Numbered from the stretch's first letter, positions 6,051 to 13,448 are shown. The stretch: 13,885 nt of DNA from an uncultured Collinsella sp. (GCA_900551975.1 URYA01000026.1:1-13885); one strand, 5' to 3'. Notes: generated by a model not told the origin, from the sequence alone. Numbers and translations: made by a program.

Positions 6051-7067
6051 TTATAGCGAGTCTCTCTGGATCAGCTGCATGTGCATCACGGAGGTGGTGG
6101 GCTCGGCACCCTTGATCATGTCGAGCGCAATGTTGGCGGCCATGTGGCCTTCTTCGCGCAGGGGCTGGTGGACGGTCGTGAGCGCGGGGACGCAGCGCGT
6201 CGCAATCTCGTGATCGTCGAAGCCGACGACAGAAACGTCCGCCGGAACGGATAGGCCTGCCTCGTTGAGTGCGGTGATGACGCCAGCCGCGATACGGTCC
6301 GATCCGCAGAGCACGCCATCGAAAGCAATCTCGCGCGCGAGGATCTGGTGCATGGCCTGATAGCCGTCTCCGTTGTTCCAGCCGGTATAGATAACGTTTG
6401 CGTCTGGGAGGTCTTCGCCCAAGACGGCACGGTAGCCGCGCAGGCGGTCGACAACAGCGGGGTTGTCTTGCGGTCCCAACACGGCGACGATATCTTTGCG
6501 CCCGCGTTCCTTCATGGCGAGTGCCGCAAAGTGTCCGCCCTCTTCGTCGTCAGAGTAGACCGTCGAGAACACATCGCGATAGGGGTGGCCCTCGAGCTGG
6601 CCGCACAACACGGTGGGTACGCCCAGCTCGCGCAGCACCTCGAGCAGCTCGCTGCCCTTGTAGGGGGAGACGTCGATCACAGCGTCGAACGAGCGGCGCT
6701 CAAAGTGCTCGCGTGCACGGTTGCGCTCATGCGTAGAAGACGCCTGCAAGATAACGGGCAGATAGGACGACTCCGACAGTTCCTCGGTAATGCCGCTCAA
6801 AAACTCGCTATAGGTGGGGTCGCTGAAGAGTTCACTCAGGGGCTCGGTCACGAGCACGGCGATGATTTCCGTGCGCCCGACAGCGAGCGCTCGGCCACGA
6901 GCGTTGGGGACAAAATTGACTTCCTTGGCCGCCGCGCGGACGCGCTTTTTGGTTTCCTCGCTAATGCGGGGCGAATCGTTGAGAGCGCGCGATGCCGTGG
7001 AGCGCGACACGCCGGCAGCTGCGGCAACCTCGGCAAGCGTAGGTGCGGTGCGAACTGGTTGGGTCAT
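6051..7067 (-). CDS. LacI/GalR-family repressor, likely regulator of the ebg operon
   Basis: A 338-residue LacI-family protein. The helix-turn-helix spans about residues 10-30 (TLAEVAAAAGVSRSTASRAL), followed by the hinge helix NARGRALAVGRT (55-66), whose Leu61 is the lever that opens the central CpG of LacI-type operators. The rest is the periplasmic-binding-like sugar domain, ending with GFDDHEIA and LTTVHQP, typical positions in the family. The ATG at 7067 has AGGAG 5 bases upstream. It is divergent from ebgA, and the shared region holds three CG-centred operators, so control of ebgA-ebgC-ygjI by a galactoside or related sugar is likely. As I recall the E. coli EbgR sequence, this protein is not close to it; it is of the kind common in actinobacteria. 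The hairpin array starts 1 base past the stop. Confidence 0.9.
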   Translation of the reverse strand: MTQPVRTAPTLAEVAAAAGVSRSTASRALNDSPRISEETKKRVRAAAKEVNFVPNARGRALAVGRTEIIAVLVTEPLSELFSDPTYSEFLSGITEELSESSYLPVILQASSTHERNRAREHFERRSFDAVIDVSPYKGSELLEVLRELGVPTVLCGQLEGHPYRDVFSTVYSDDEEGGHFAALAMKERGRKDIVAVLGPQDNPAVVDRLRGYRAVLGEDLPDANVIYTGWNNGDGYQAMHQILAREIAFDGVLCGSDRIAAGVITALNEAGLSVPADVSVVGFDDHEIATRCVPALTTVHQPLREEGHMAANIALDMIKGAEPTTSVMHMQLIQRDSL

Positions 7068-7269
7068 GGCGTCTCCTGGAGAATGCGGTCGATGTTGTCG
7101 CTGATACGGGCTGGTGCGGATACAGCTTACTATAGTGCGCCTGAACAGCGTTCATGATATCCGGTGACCGGTGTCGTTTTGCAACCAAGCCGCAATCGAA
7201 TACGTCTCGTATGGGTGAGATATCAGCGGGCGTGGCGGTTGCCTACGAGCTTAAGAACGATGTCTTGCG

Positions 7270-7287
7270 CTGAGTTTCGATACTCAG
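7270..7287. promoter_or_regulatory. 18-bp TCGA-centred palindrome, possible second LacI-type operator
   Basis: CTGAGTTTCGATACTCAG is self-complementary except for one pair (7276 and 7281), with CG at its centre, as LacI-family sites have. Its half-site differs from the three CAACCGGTTG operators, so it may be read by another regulator, or be a chance palindrome. Confidence 0.35.
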
Positions 7288-7310
7288 GGTGACATAAGTG
7301 TCGCGGTTGT

Positions 7311-7324
7311 ACAACCGGTTGCAC
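7311..7324. promoter_or_regulatory. LacI-family operator O1
   Basis: ACAACCGGTTGCAC, with the palindromic core CAACCGGTTG centred on CG. It overlaps a second palindrome, GGTTGTACAACC (7305-7316), so extra half-sites are available. First of three copies. Confidence 0.8.
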
Positions 7325-7355
7325 CGTTAACCCGACCAAATCGACCGTTCAGCGG

Positions 7356-7369
7356 ACAACCGGTTGCAC
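7356..7369. promoter_or_regulatory. LacI-family operator O2
   Basis: Identical 14-mer ACAACCGGTTGCAC, 45 bases after O1 and preceded by CGG. It lies about 75 bases before the ebgA start codon, near the expected promoter. Confidence 0.82.
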
Positions 7370-7397
7370 AGTTTTTTACATCGCCCGTGAGATAAGG

Positions 7398-7411
7398 ACA
7401 ACCGGTTGCAC
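7398..7411. promoter_or_regulatory. LacI-family operator O3
   Basis: Identical 14-mer ACAACCGGTTGCAC, 42 bases after O2 (close to four helical turns) and 32 bases before the ebgA start codon. A repressor here would block initiation or early elongation, and the spacing would allow DNA looping between sites. Confidence 0.82.
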
Positions 7412-7443
7412 AAGAATCACTACGATGACGAAGGAGCATCACC

Positions 7444-10400
7444 ATGGACGCCATTAACGATTGGGAAAACCAAGCGCTCACCCACAGGAACCGCCTGGCA
7501 CCCCATGCGTACTTTATGGGTTACGAGACCGCCGATCTCGCCGCTACGTACAGCCGCGAGCTGTCGCGCGGGTTTGTCCAGCTGTCCGGCTCGTGGCAGT
7601 TCCGCCTCTTTGAGGGGCCTGCTGCCGTCTCCAACGAGGAGCTCTCCACGTACGAGCCCGCGTGGGATCACGTGGAGGTTCCGCACCTGTGGCAGGTGGA
7701 TGGTTATGGCAACCTTGCCTACACCGACGAGGGTTTCCCGTTCCCGGTGGACCAGCCGTTCGTTCCCTCTGACGATCCCACGGGCGTGTACCAGCGCATC
7801 GTCAATCTTCCCGCCGTGCCTGCCGGCGCTCGCGAGATCATTCGCTTCGACGGTATCGAGAGCTACGGCGAGCTGTATGTCAACGGCAAGTTTATCGGCA
7901 TGACCAAGGGTTCGCGCCTGTCCGCCGAGTTTGACGTGACCGACGCGCTCGTCGAGGGCGACAACCTGTTTGCGGTCAAGGTTCTGCAGTACAGCGATGG
8001 TAGCTACATCGAGGACCAGGACATGTGGTGGGCATCGGGCATCTTCCGCGATGTGTATCTTATGCAGCGTCCCGCCGCGCATCTGGTCGACTTTAGGTTC
8101 CGCACGCACCGCGAGGGCGATGCCGCTCTGATCACGCTCGATACGGTTGCCGAGGGCGCAAGCCGCGTTGTGTATGCGCTCAGCGATGGCCAGAATGTGG
8201 TCGCTACAGGCGAGTGCGTCGACGGCCATGCCGAGTGCAGCGTTGCCGATGCCCACTTCTGGAACCCCGAGGACCCCTTCCTCTACGACCTTACGTTTGA
8301 GGTCTACGACGGCGACGAGGTCAGCGAGTACGTTCCGCATCGCCAGGGTCTTGCCGAGGTGACGGTTGAGGGCAATCATATCTACCTCAACGGCACTTAC
8401 TTTAAGATGCATGGCGTCAACCGCCACGACCACGACGATCACAAGGGCCGCGCCGTGGGTCTCGAGCGCATGCGCCGCGACCTGGAGCTCATGAAGCAGC
8501 ACAACATCAACGCGGTGCGCACGTCCCACTACGCCAACGACCCGCGCTTCTACGAGCTGTGCGACGAGTACGGCATCATGCTGGTCGCCGAGACCGATAT
8601 GGAGAGCCACGGCTTCGAGAATATCGGCAATATCGCCCTGGTCACCGACGACCCTGCCTGGGAGCCGGCTTACGTCGACCGCATCGAACGCCTGGTGATG
8701 CAGGAGCGCAACCACGCGTGCATCATCATGTGGTCGATGGGCAACGAGAGCGGCTATGGCTGCAACATCCGCGCGATGTACGCCAAAGCTCACGAGCTCG
8801 ACGGTCGTCCGGTCCACTACGAGGAGGATCGCAACGCCGATACCGTCGACGTCATTTCCACCATGTACTCCCGCGTGTCGCAGATGAACGACTTTGGCGA
8901 GCATCCGTTCCCCAAGCCGCGCATCAACTGCGAGTACGGCCACTCCATGGGTAATGGTCCCGGAGGCCTGTCCGAGTACCAGGAGGTCTTCGATCGCTGG
9001 GATTGCATCCAAGGCCAGTTTATTTGGGAATGGTGCGACCACGGTTTGGCTGCTGTGACCGAGGACGGCGTTGCCTACGACATGTATGGCGGCGACAACG
9101 GCGATTACCCCAACAACAGCAACTTCTGCATCGATGGCATGGTGTTCCCCTGGCAGCAGCCGAGCCCGGGCCTTACCGAGTACGGCCAGGTCATCTGCCC
9201 GGTTCGCATGGCCTACGATGCCGAGGCGGGCGAGCTGACCGTCACCAACAAGCGTTGGTTTACCACCCTCGAGGATGTCTGCCTGTCGGCGGAGACCCTG
9301 GTGGACGGCGACGTGGTCTGCCGCAAGACGCTCATGCCCGGTGCGGTTGCCCCCGGCGAGTCCGTCCAGCTTCCGCTGGTGATTCGCGAGGCCGCAGTGG
9401 GCGAGACCCTGCTGACCGTGCACGCCTACACCATGGCGGCTCACGCCTGGTGCGAGCCGATGTTCCAACTGGGTGCAAGCCAGTTTGCCATCGCAAACCA
9501 TCCGGCGCCGGCAATTGCCGCCCCCGCTCGTCCTGAGCTTACGGTCGAGGAGACCGAGCAGGAGATTCGCATTCGCTCCCTCAACGGCGAGCTGACCTTC
9601 AGCAAGGTCAACGGTACCGTGAGCGAGTGGAAGGCATCCGGTCGCGACGTCATGACCTCCGGTCCCCAGGTTGGTTTTTGGCATCCGCTCGTCGATAACC
9701 ACGCTCAGGAGTACGACTCCCTGTGGAAGGATAACTTCATCGATGTGATGCAGACGTCTACCCGCAATGTTTCTTGGAAGCAGGACGGCAATGCGGTCGT
9801 CGTTACCGTGAGCCAGCGTATCGCTCCTCCCGTCCGCGCGTTCGGCATGCGCGTCGAGCTCGTCTATACCGTGCTTCCGAGTGGCCGCGTCGACCTCAAG
9901 GTTTCCGGCGAGCCCTACGGCGACTATTCGGACATTATCCCGCGCATCGGCATCTCCTTCGAGGTTCCCGGTTGTGATCGTGCCGTCGAGTGGTATGGAC
10001 ACGGCCCGGGCGAGAACTATCCGGACTCGCTGCGCGCCAACCCGGTCGGTCATTACCGCACTACGGTCGACGACATGTTCACGCCCTACGTTATGCCCCA
10101 GGACTGCGCCAACCGCGAGGGTACCCGCTGGGTCGCCCTGCGCTCTGGCCATGGCGACGGCGTGCTGGTGACCCGTCCGGCTGACGCCGCCTCCAACCCG
10201 TTCTCATTTTCGGCATGGCCCTATAGCTGCGAGGCCATCGATAACGCCAAGCACGTCTACGACCTTGTTCCGGGCGATACGGTCACGGTCAACATCAACG
10301 ACCAGTTGCTCGGCCTTGGCTCGAACTCTTGGGGTTCCGAGGTGCTCGATTCCTATCGCACCCGTTTTGAGAGCTTCAGCTTTGAGGTGTCCCTGCGGCC

Positions 10401-10452
10401 GCTGACGTCTGCCGATCTGGCTCAGGCGCTGGCACCCATTAAGGAGGCATAA
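7444..10452 (+). CDS. ebgA: Beta-galactosidase, EbgA-type large subunit (GH2)
   Basis: A 1002-residue glycoside hydrolase family 2 enzyme that releases galactose from beta-galactosides in the cytoplasm. Order of parts: sugar-binding jelly roll (about 40-215, with YTDEGFPFP and SDDPTGVYQR), immunoglobulin-like domain, TIM barrel (about 310-600), a further beta domain and the C-terminal Bgal small-chain domain with WYGHGPGENYPDS and LLGLGSNSWGSEVLDS. Catalytic residues are Glu435 in GNES (acid/base) and Glu497 in NCEYGHSMGNGPGG (nucleophile). The start WENQALTHRNRLAPHAYF and the segment GDYPNNSNFCIDG match E. coli EbgA as I remember it (about 1030 residues) better than LacZ, and the next gene is EbgC. 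The start at 7444 has AAGGAG 7 bases upstream. The ebgC start lies 3 bases after the stop. Confidence 0.95.
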   Translation: MDAINDWENQALTHRNRLAPHAYFMGYETADLAATYSRELSRGFVQLSGSWQFRLFEGPAAVSNEELSTYEPAWDHVEVPHLWQVDGYGNLAYTDEGFPFPVDQPFVPSDDPTGVYQRIVNLPAVPAGAREIIRFDGIESYGELYVNGKFIGMTKGSRLSAEFDVTDALVEGDNLFAVKVLQYSDGSYIEDQDMWWASGIFRDVYLMQRPAAHLVDFRFRTHREGDAALITLDTVAEGASRVVYALSDGQNVVATGECVDGHAECSVADAHFWNPEDPFLYDLTFEVYDGDEVSEYVPHRQGLAEVTVEGNHIYLNGTYFKMHGVNRHDHDDHKGRAVGLERMRRDLELMKQHNINAVRTSHYANDPRFYELCDEYGIMLVAETDMESHGFENIGNIALVTDDPAWEPAYVDRIERLVMQERNHACIIMWSMGNESGYGCNIRAMYAKAHELDGRPVHYEEDRNADTVDVISTMYSRVSQMNDFGEHPFPKPRINCEYGHSMGNGPGGLSEYQEVFDRWDCIQGQFIWEWCDHGLAAVTEDGVAYDMYGGDNGDYPNNSNFCIDGMVFPWQQPSPGLTEYGQVICPVRMAYDAEAGELTVTNKRWFTTLEDVCLSAETLVDGDVVCRKTLMPGAVAPGESVQLPLVIREAAVGETLLTVHAYTMAAHAWCEPMFQLGASQFAIANHPAPAIAAPARPELTVEETEQEIRIRSLNGELTFSKVNGTVSEWKASGRDVMTSGPQVGFWHPLVDNHAQEYDSLWKDNFIDVMQTSTRNVSWKQDGNAVVVTVSQRIAPPVRAFGMRVELVYTVLPSGRVDLKVSGEPYGDYSDIIPRIGISFEVPGCDRAVEWYGHGPGENYPDSLRANPVGHYRTTVDDMFTPYVMPQDCANREGTRWVALRSGHGDGVLVTRPADAASNPFSFSAWPYSCEAIDNAKHVYDLVPGDTVTVNINDQLLGLGSNSWGSEVLDSYRTRFESFSFEVSLRPLTSADLAQALAPIKEA

Positions 10453-10455
10453 GCC

Positions 10456-10911
10456 ATGCATGTCTTTAACTCGCGCGCCGATTTCGACGCTCAGATGAAG
10501 TCCGTCAAGAAGTGGATGCGCACCGGCCAGGCGCTCGATGGCGTTGCCGACCTACAGCACGACGTGGCTTACTCCATCGGCGACTCGTTGGTTTACTGGT
10601 GGGTCTATGCCCGCGAGGCCGCAACCGCCGACCTGGTCGGTCACCGTCGCTACCATGCCGTGCTCGCTCCGCTCGACGGCGACCTGACCGTCGAGGTTGC
10701 CCCCAAGGCAGGCCTCACCTGCACCCGCGCTTACAGCGATATCGATGATCGCGAGCGCTTTGAGGGGGCGGGGGAGACCGTGACGATTCCCGCCGGCGGC
10801 GTTGCCGTCGTCGAGATCGACGAGGCGTATCGCGTCCTCGCCGACACTACGGATCCCCGCGTCGTGGTACTGCACGTGACGGTTGAAGGTTATTCCTTCC
10901 CCAACAAGTAG
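10456..10911 (+). CDS. ebgC: EbgC, small subunit of the Ebg beta-galactosidase (YhcH/YjgK/YiaL family)
   Basis: A 151-residue cupin-like protein; E. coli EbgC has 149. Shared blocks with EbgC as I recall it are KKW.R near residue 18, VAYSIGDSL.Y (about 37-47), GHRRYHAV (62-69), the APK motif, DDRERFEG.GETV, the EAYR motif and the C-terminal FPNK. Conserved His and Glu residues form the metal or sugar site of the YhcH family. In E. coli EbgC is needed with EbgA for full enzyme activity. The start codon lies 3 bases after the ebgA stop, and the AAGGAGG ribosome binding site sits in the last ebgA codons (10441-10447), so the two are translationally coupled, fitting a fixed subunit ratio. Confidence 0.93.
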   Translation: MHVFNSRADFDAQMKSVKKWMRTGQALDGVADLQHDVAYSIGDSLVYWWVYAREAATADLVGHRRYHAVLAPLDGDLTVEVAPKAGLTCTRAYSDIDDRERFEGAGETVTIPAGGVAVVEIDEAYRVLADTTDPRVVVLHVTVEGYSFPNK

Positions 10912-10915
10912 TATT

Positions 10916-11028
10916 CGTCCGTTTGGACGTTTGCTTCGCGCCGTTAAGGGGGATGGCTTTGTTGACTCCCTTTTCCCCATTCCCCTTAGCAGGTGCGCCG
11001 TCCGTGTTTGCACTTGCAGCTCGGACGG
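10916..11028 (+). promoter_or_regulatory. Hairpins between ebgC and ygjI
   Basis: The 153-base gap holds three foldable segments. CGTCC (10916-10920) pairs with GGACG (10925-10929) in a small hairpin. TAAGGGGGATGG (10945-10956) pairs with CCATTCCCCTTA (10977-10988) with one G-T pair. CCGTCCG (10998-11004) pairs with CGGACGG (11022-11028). CGTCCG at 10916-10921 can instead pair with CGGACG at 11022-11027, so alternative folds exist. None has a strong T tail, so RNA processing, stability or partial attenuation is more likely than full termination. Confidence 0.5.
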
Positions 11029-11064
11029 GTTTAGATGACATTTAATAGATGATTGGGAGGGCTT

Positions 11065-12528
11065 ATGAGCTCTGAAAAACGAGGAACGATCGGTTCGTTC
11101 GCTCTGCTGGGCATGACGGTCGCCGCCGTGTTCGGTATCAAGAACATCATCAACAACAACGCGGCCATCGGCTTGGCAGCTGCGCCGTCGTTCTTCTTCG
11201 CCACGCTTTTGTACTTTGTCCCCTATACCCTGGTTACCGCCGAGTTCGTCGGCCTCAACAAGGACTCCGAGTCTGGCGTGTACGCATGGGTTAAGACCTC
11301 GATGGGTGGTCGCTGGGCGTTCCTGACGGCATTTAGCTACTGGTTCGTTAACCTGTTCTTCTTTGCGTCCGTCCTGCCCAACGTCATCATCTACGCGAGC
11401 TACGTGTTCTTTGGTGCCAACGCCGAGCTTTCGCAGCTATGGATCACCATTATCGAGATCGTCGTCTTTGCTATCGCCACGTGGGTTTCGACCAAGGGCG
11501 CTAAGTGGATCGGCTCCATTTCCTCCTTCGGTTCGACCGCGGCTCTCGGCCTGACCGCCGTGTTCATCCTGCTGTCCCTGGCTGCTGCCTTTGGCGGCGT
11601 TGAGTTCGCTACGGCTCCTACTCCCGCTAACATGGCTCCCGACATGAGCAACTTCGCAACTGCGTGGGGCTTCTTCGGTACGCTTGCCTGGATCATCCAG
11701 GGCGTTGGCGGCGCTGAGTCTGTCGGCGTGTTCCTTAACGACCTTAAGGGTGGCGTCAAGGCCTTCGTGCGCACCGTCGTTATCGCCGGCCTGACCATCG
11801 GCCTTCTGTATGCAGGCGCTTCGCTGCTGGTTAACCTGTTCATCCCCGAGGGCGGCGTTGCCATCTCCACCGGCATCTTCGACGTGTTCGGCGCTGTCTT
11901 TGCCCACTTTGGCATTCCTATGGAAGTGTCCACGCGCGTCATCGGCTTGATCCTTCTCGCCGCTACGCTGGGTTCCCTCATGATGTGGACCTCCGCTCCC
12001 ATCAAGGTCTTCTTCACCGAGATCCCCAAGGGCGTCTTTGGTAGCAAGATCGTCGAGCTCAACGAGCACGGCATTCCTGCCCGCGCTGCCTGGCTGCAGT
12101 TCGCCATCGTCGTCCCCATCCTGATCATCCCGGCCCTGGGCTCCGGTAACCTCGACGACCTGCTCATGATCGTCACCAACATGACGGCTGCCACCGCTCT
12201 GCTCCCGCCGCTGCTGATCCTGCTTGCCTACTTTATGCTGCGCAAGAACTTCGACGCTGCTCCCCGTGGCTTCCGCATGGGCTCGCGCAGCTTTGGCCTG
12301 GTCGTTGCCGCATTCCTGCTTGTGGTCTTCTGCTTCGTGCTTATCTGCGGCACCATTCCGCTCGATCAGCCGCTGTGGCTGACGCTGGTCTACAACGTTG
12401 GCGGCGTGGTTGTCTTCTTGGGCCTTGCCGTGATGTGGTACAACCGCTACATCAACCGCCTGCGCGAGACCGATCCCGAGGCCGCCGAGAACGAGCTTCG
12501 CCCTTCCGTCCTCGATATGATGGAGTAG
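11065..12528 (+). CDS. ygjI: APC-family permease, YgjI type, in the ebg operon
   Basis: A 487-residue, very hydrophobic inner-membrane protein with about 12 membrane segments by eye, of the amino acid-polyamine-organocation (APC) superfamily. Long blocks match E. coli YgjI as I recall it: the INNN motif near residue 30, AEFVGLNKDSESGVYAWVK, GGRWAF, YWFVNLFFF, GGAESV.VFLND.KGG, MMWTSAPIKVFF.EIP and VELNEHGIPARAAW. In E. coli ygjI lies next to ebgC, so gene order is kept here. Its substrate is not known to me; APC relatives usually carry amino acids or amines, but the operon suggests a galactoside or a conjugate. The ATG at 11065 has GGGAGG 4 bases upstream; an in-frame TTG at 11053 is less likely. 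The C-terminal tail (about 20 residues) is charged and cytoplasmic. Confidence 0.88.
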   Translation: MSSEKRGTIGSFALLGMTVAAVFGIKNIINNNAAIGLAAAPSFFFATLLYFVPYTLVTAEFVGLNKDSESGVYAWVKTSMGGRWAFLTAFSYWFVNLFFFASVLPNVIIYASYVFFGANAELSQLWITIIEIVVFAIATWVSTKGAKWIGSISSFGSTAALGLTAVFILLSLAAAFGGVEFATAPTPANMAPDMSNFATAWGFFGTLAWIIQGVGGAESVGVFLNDLKGGVKAFVRTVVIAGLTIGLLYAGASLLVNLFIPEGGVAISTGIFDVFGAVFAHFGIPMEVSTRVIGLILLAATLGSLMMWTSAPIKVFFTEIPKGVFGSKIVELNEHGIPARAAWLQFAIVVPILIIPALGSGNLDDLLMIVTNMTAATALLPPLLILLAYFMLRKNFDAAPRGFRMGSRSFGLVVAAFLLVVFCFVLICGTIPLDQPLWLTLVYNVGGVVVFLGLAVMWYNRYINRLRETDPEAAENELRPSVLDMME

Positions 12529-12575
12529 CGGCTAGGATTAATCTACGGCTGTGGAATAAATTGATTCCCTTTCCT

Positions 12576-12605
12576 AAGGAGGGGCCTTACGAGGCCCCTC
12601 CTTTT
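12576..12605 (+). terminator. Rho-independent terminator of the ebg operon
   Basis: AAGGAGGGGCC (12576-12586) pairs perfectly with GGCCCCTCCTT (12593-12603) around a 6-base loop and ends in four T, with more T just beyond. It is 47 bases after the ygjI stop. Confidence 0.94.
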
Positions 12606-12728
12606 GTGTTTTGGGGCATGGTTTTGCCCACGGGGTATCCGGAGGGGCCCTCGACAAGCATCTAACGGTACAATAACTACCACGTGGCTGGGTTTGCCGG
12701 CCGAATGTGCGATGCCGCGGGAGGGGAC

Positions 12729-12977
12729 ATGGTCGAGTTTACAAAGACGATTAAAGATCCGTTGGGATTGCATGCCCGCCCGGTTGCGCTGCTCTATGAC
12801 ATCATTGCCAAGCATCGTAGCGACGTGTCGGTTTCGATTGGCAATCGTCATGTCGATGGCCGCGACGTTATAGGGCTCATGGCACTCTGTGGCGAATGTG
12901 GCGAGGACATCGTGTTCCGCGTTTCGGGCGTGGATGAGGCCTCGTGCGTCACGTCGATCAGAAATCTCTCACTCTAA
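12729..12977 (+). CDS. HPr-family phosphocarrier protein with Asp at the Ser46 position
   Basis: HPr passes phosphate from enzyme I to the EIIA parts of sugar phosphotransferase systems. The 82-residue protein starts MVEFTKTIKDPLGLHARP, placing the phosphorylated histidine exactly at position 15 with Arg17 and Pro18. It aligns without gaps to Bacillus HPr through position 53. At position 46, where Gram-positive HPr carries the regulatory serine within KSIMGVMSL, this protein has Asp (RDVIGLMAL). It also has a Cys54-x-x-Cys57 pair and ends a few residues short. It stands alone between two terminator-bounded units, not with ptsI, so it may be a paralogue rather than the general HPr. The ATG at 12729 follows GGAGGGG; a longer frame from 12684 adds a non-family N terminus. 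A TACAAT at 12669-12674 may be its -10, without a good -35. Confidence 0.85.
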   Translation: MVEFTKTIKDPLGLHARPVALLYDIIAKHRSDVSVSIGNRHVDGRDVIGLMALCGECGEDIVFRVSGVDEASCVTSIRNLSL

Positions 12978-12984
12978 GCATGAT

Positions 12985-13027
12985 AGGGCGCGGTAAAGGA
13001 TGGTCCTTTGCGGCGCCTCTTTTGTTT
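12985..13027 (+). terminator. Rho-independent terminator after the HPr gene
   Basis: GTAAAGGA (12993-13000) pairs with TCCTTTGC (13004-13011) around a TGG loop, extended outward by AGG-CGC against GCGCCT (with a bulge and one mismatch), then CTTTTGTTT. It begins 8 bases after the HPr stop. Confidence 0.85.
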
Positions 13028-13070
13028 CGTATAGGAAACTTTTTCGAAATCTGAATGGGGACCCTTTCCA

Positions 13071-13124
13071 AAAAGTTAACCACGTGCTAGTTTACTAAAG
13101 CGAACATAGACGTGGTTAACTTTT
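13071..13124. promoter_or_regulatory. 14+14 bp perfect inverted repeat upstream of feoA
   Basis: AAAAGTTAACCACG (13071-13084) and CGTGGTTAACTTTT (13111-13124) are exact inverse copies separated by 26 bases. As DNA this could be a two-site operator for the feo operon. As RNA it makes a long A-T-rimmed hairpin, which could act as a terminator on either strand or as a leader structure. It does not fit the DtxR consensus well. The first feoA start is 42 bases downstream. Confidence 0.55.
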
Positions 13125-13166
13125 ATCGCGTCGATGTTGAGGACGAACTGACGTTAGGAGCAACTC

Positions 13167-13409
13167 ATGTCTTGCGGACCGCAGATGCCGGCCATGCCGC
13201 TTTCGATGGTAAAAGCGGGCGAAACCGTGCGCGTGTCTCGTGTAAAGGGCAATGAGGACATGAAACACCACCTCAAGGACCTCGGCTTTGTCGAGGGCAA
13301 CGAAATCCACGTGGTGAGCTCGAGTGGTGCCAATATCATCGTCACGGTGCTGGGCGCACGCTTTGGCATCGATTCCAAGGTTGCCATGCACATCATGACC
13401 GTCGGTTAG
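13167..13409 (+). CDS. feoA: FeoA-domain protein, first copy
   Basis: An 80-residue protein with a single SH3-like FeoA domain, the small cytoplasmic partner of the ferrous iron transporter FeoB. After a Cys/Met/Pro-rich start of about 14 residues, the domain runs MVKAGETVRVSRVKG, then a hydrophilic helix ending HHLKDLGFVEGNEIHVV, and the strands GANIIVTVLGARFGID. The LGF/LGL-x-x-G motif is typical of FeoA. AGGAG lies 7 bases upstream of the ATG. It is followed 39 bases later by a second feoA and then feoB, all on the plus strand, so the three are probably one operon. Confidence 0.92.
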   Translation: MSCGPQMPAMPLSMVKAGETVRVSRVKGNEDMKHHLKDLGFVEGNEIHVVSSSGANIIVTVLGARFGIDSKVAMHIMTVG

Positions 13410-13448
13410 TCAGCAGCATTTCATAAAAACCGAAAGGGGGACAAGAGG

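Larger units (their letters stand above)
7068..7443. other. ebgA: Divergent regulatory region between the LacI gene and ebgA
   Basis: No gene fits in these 376 bases. The right part carries three operators (listed separately). The left part holds TATAGT on the minus strand (7129-7134), a possible -10 for the LacI gene without a good -35, and short inverted repeats such as GAAC-AGC-GTTC (7143-7153) and ATACG-TCT-CGTAT (7200-7212). The ebgA ribosome binding site AAGGAG is at 7431-7436. No clean -35/-10 pair for ebgA is visible; the likeliest place is between the second and third operators. Confidence 0.6.

Noticed and set aside
7420..10152. 910-residue minus-strand frame opposite ebgA
   Set aside because: It mirrors the codon bias of a certain GH2 gene; the translation has no family motifs.
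7444..10452. Standard LacZ
   Set aside because: The N-terminal sequence, several core blocks and the adjacent ebgC and ygjI genes fit EbgA better.
13071..13124. DtxR/IdeR iron box before the first feoA
   Set aside because: The arms share only a GGTTA-like core with the consensus and the 26-base spacer is far too long for one box.
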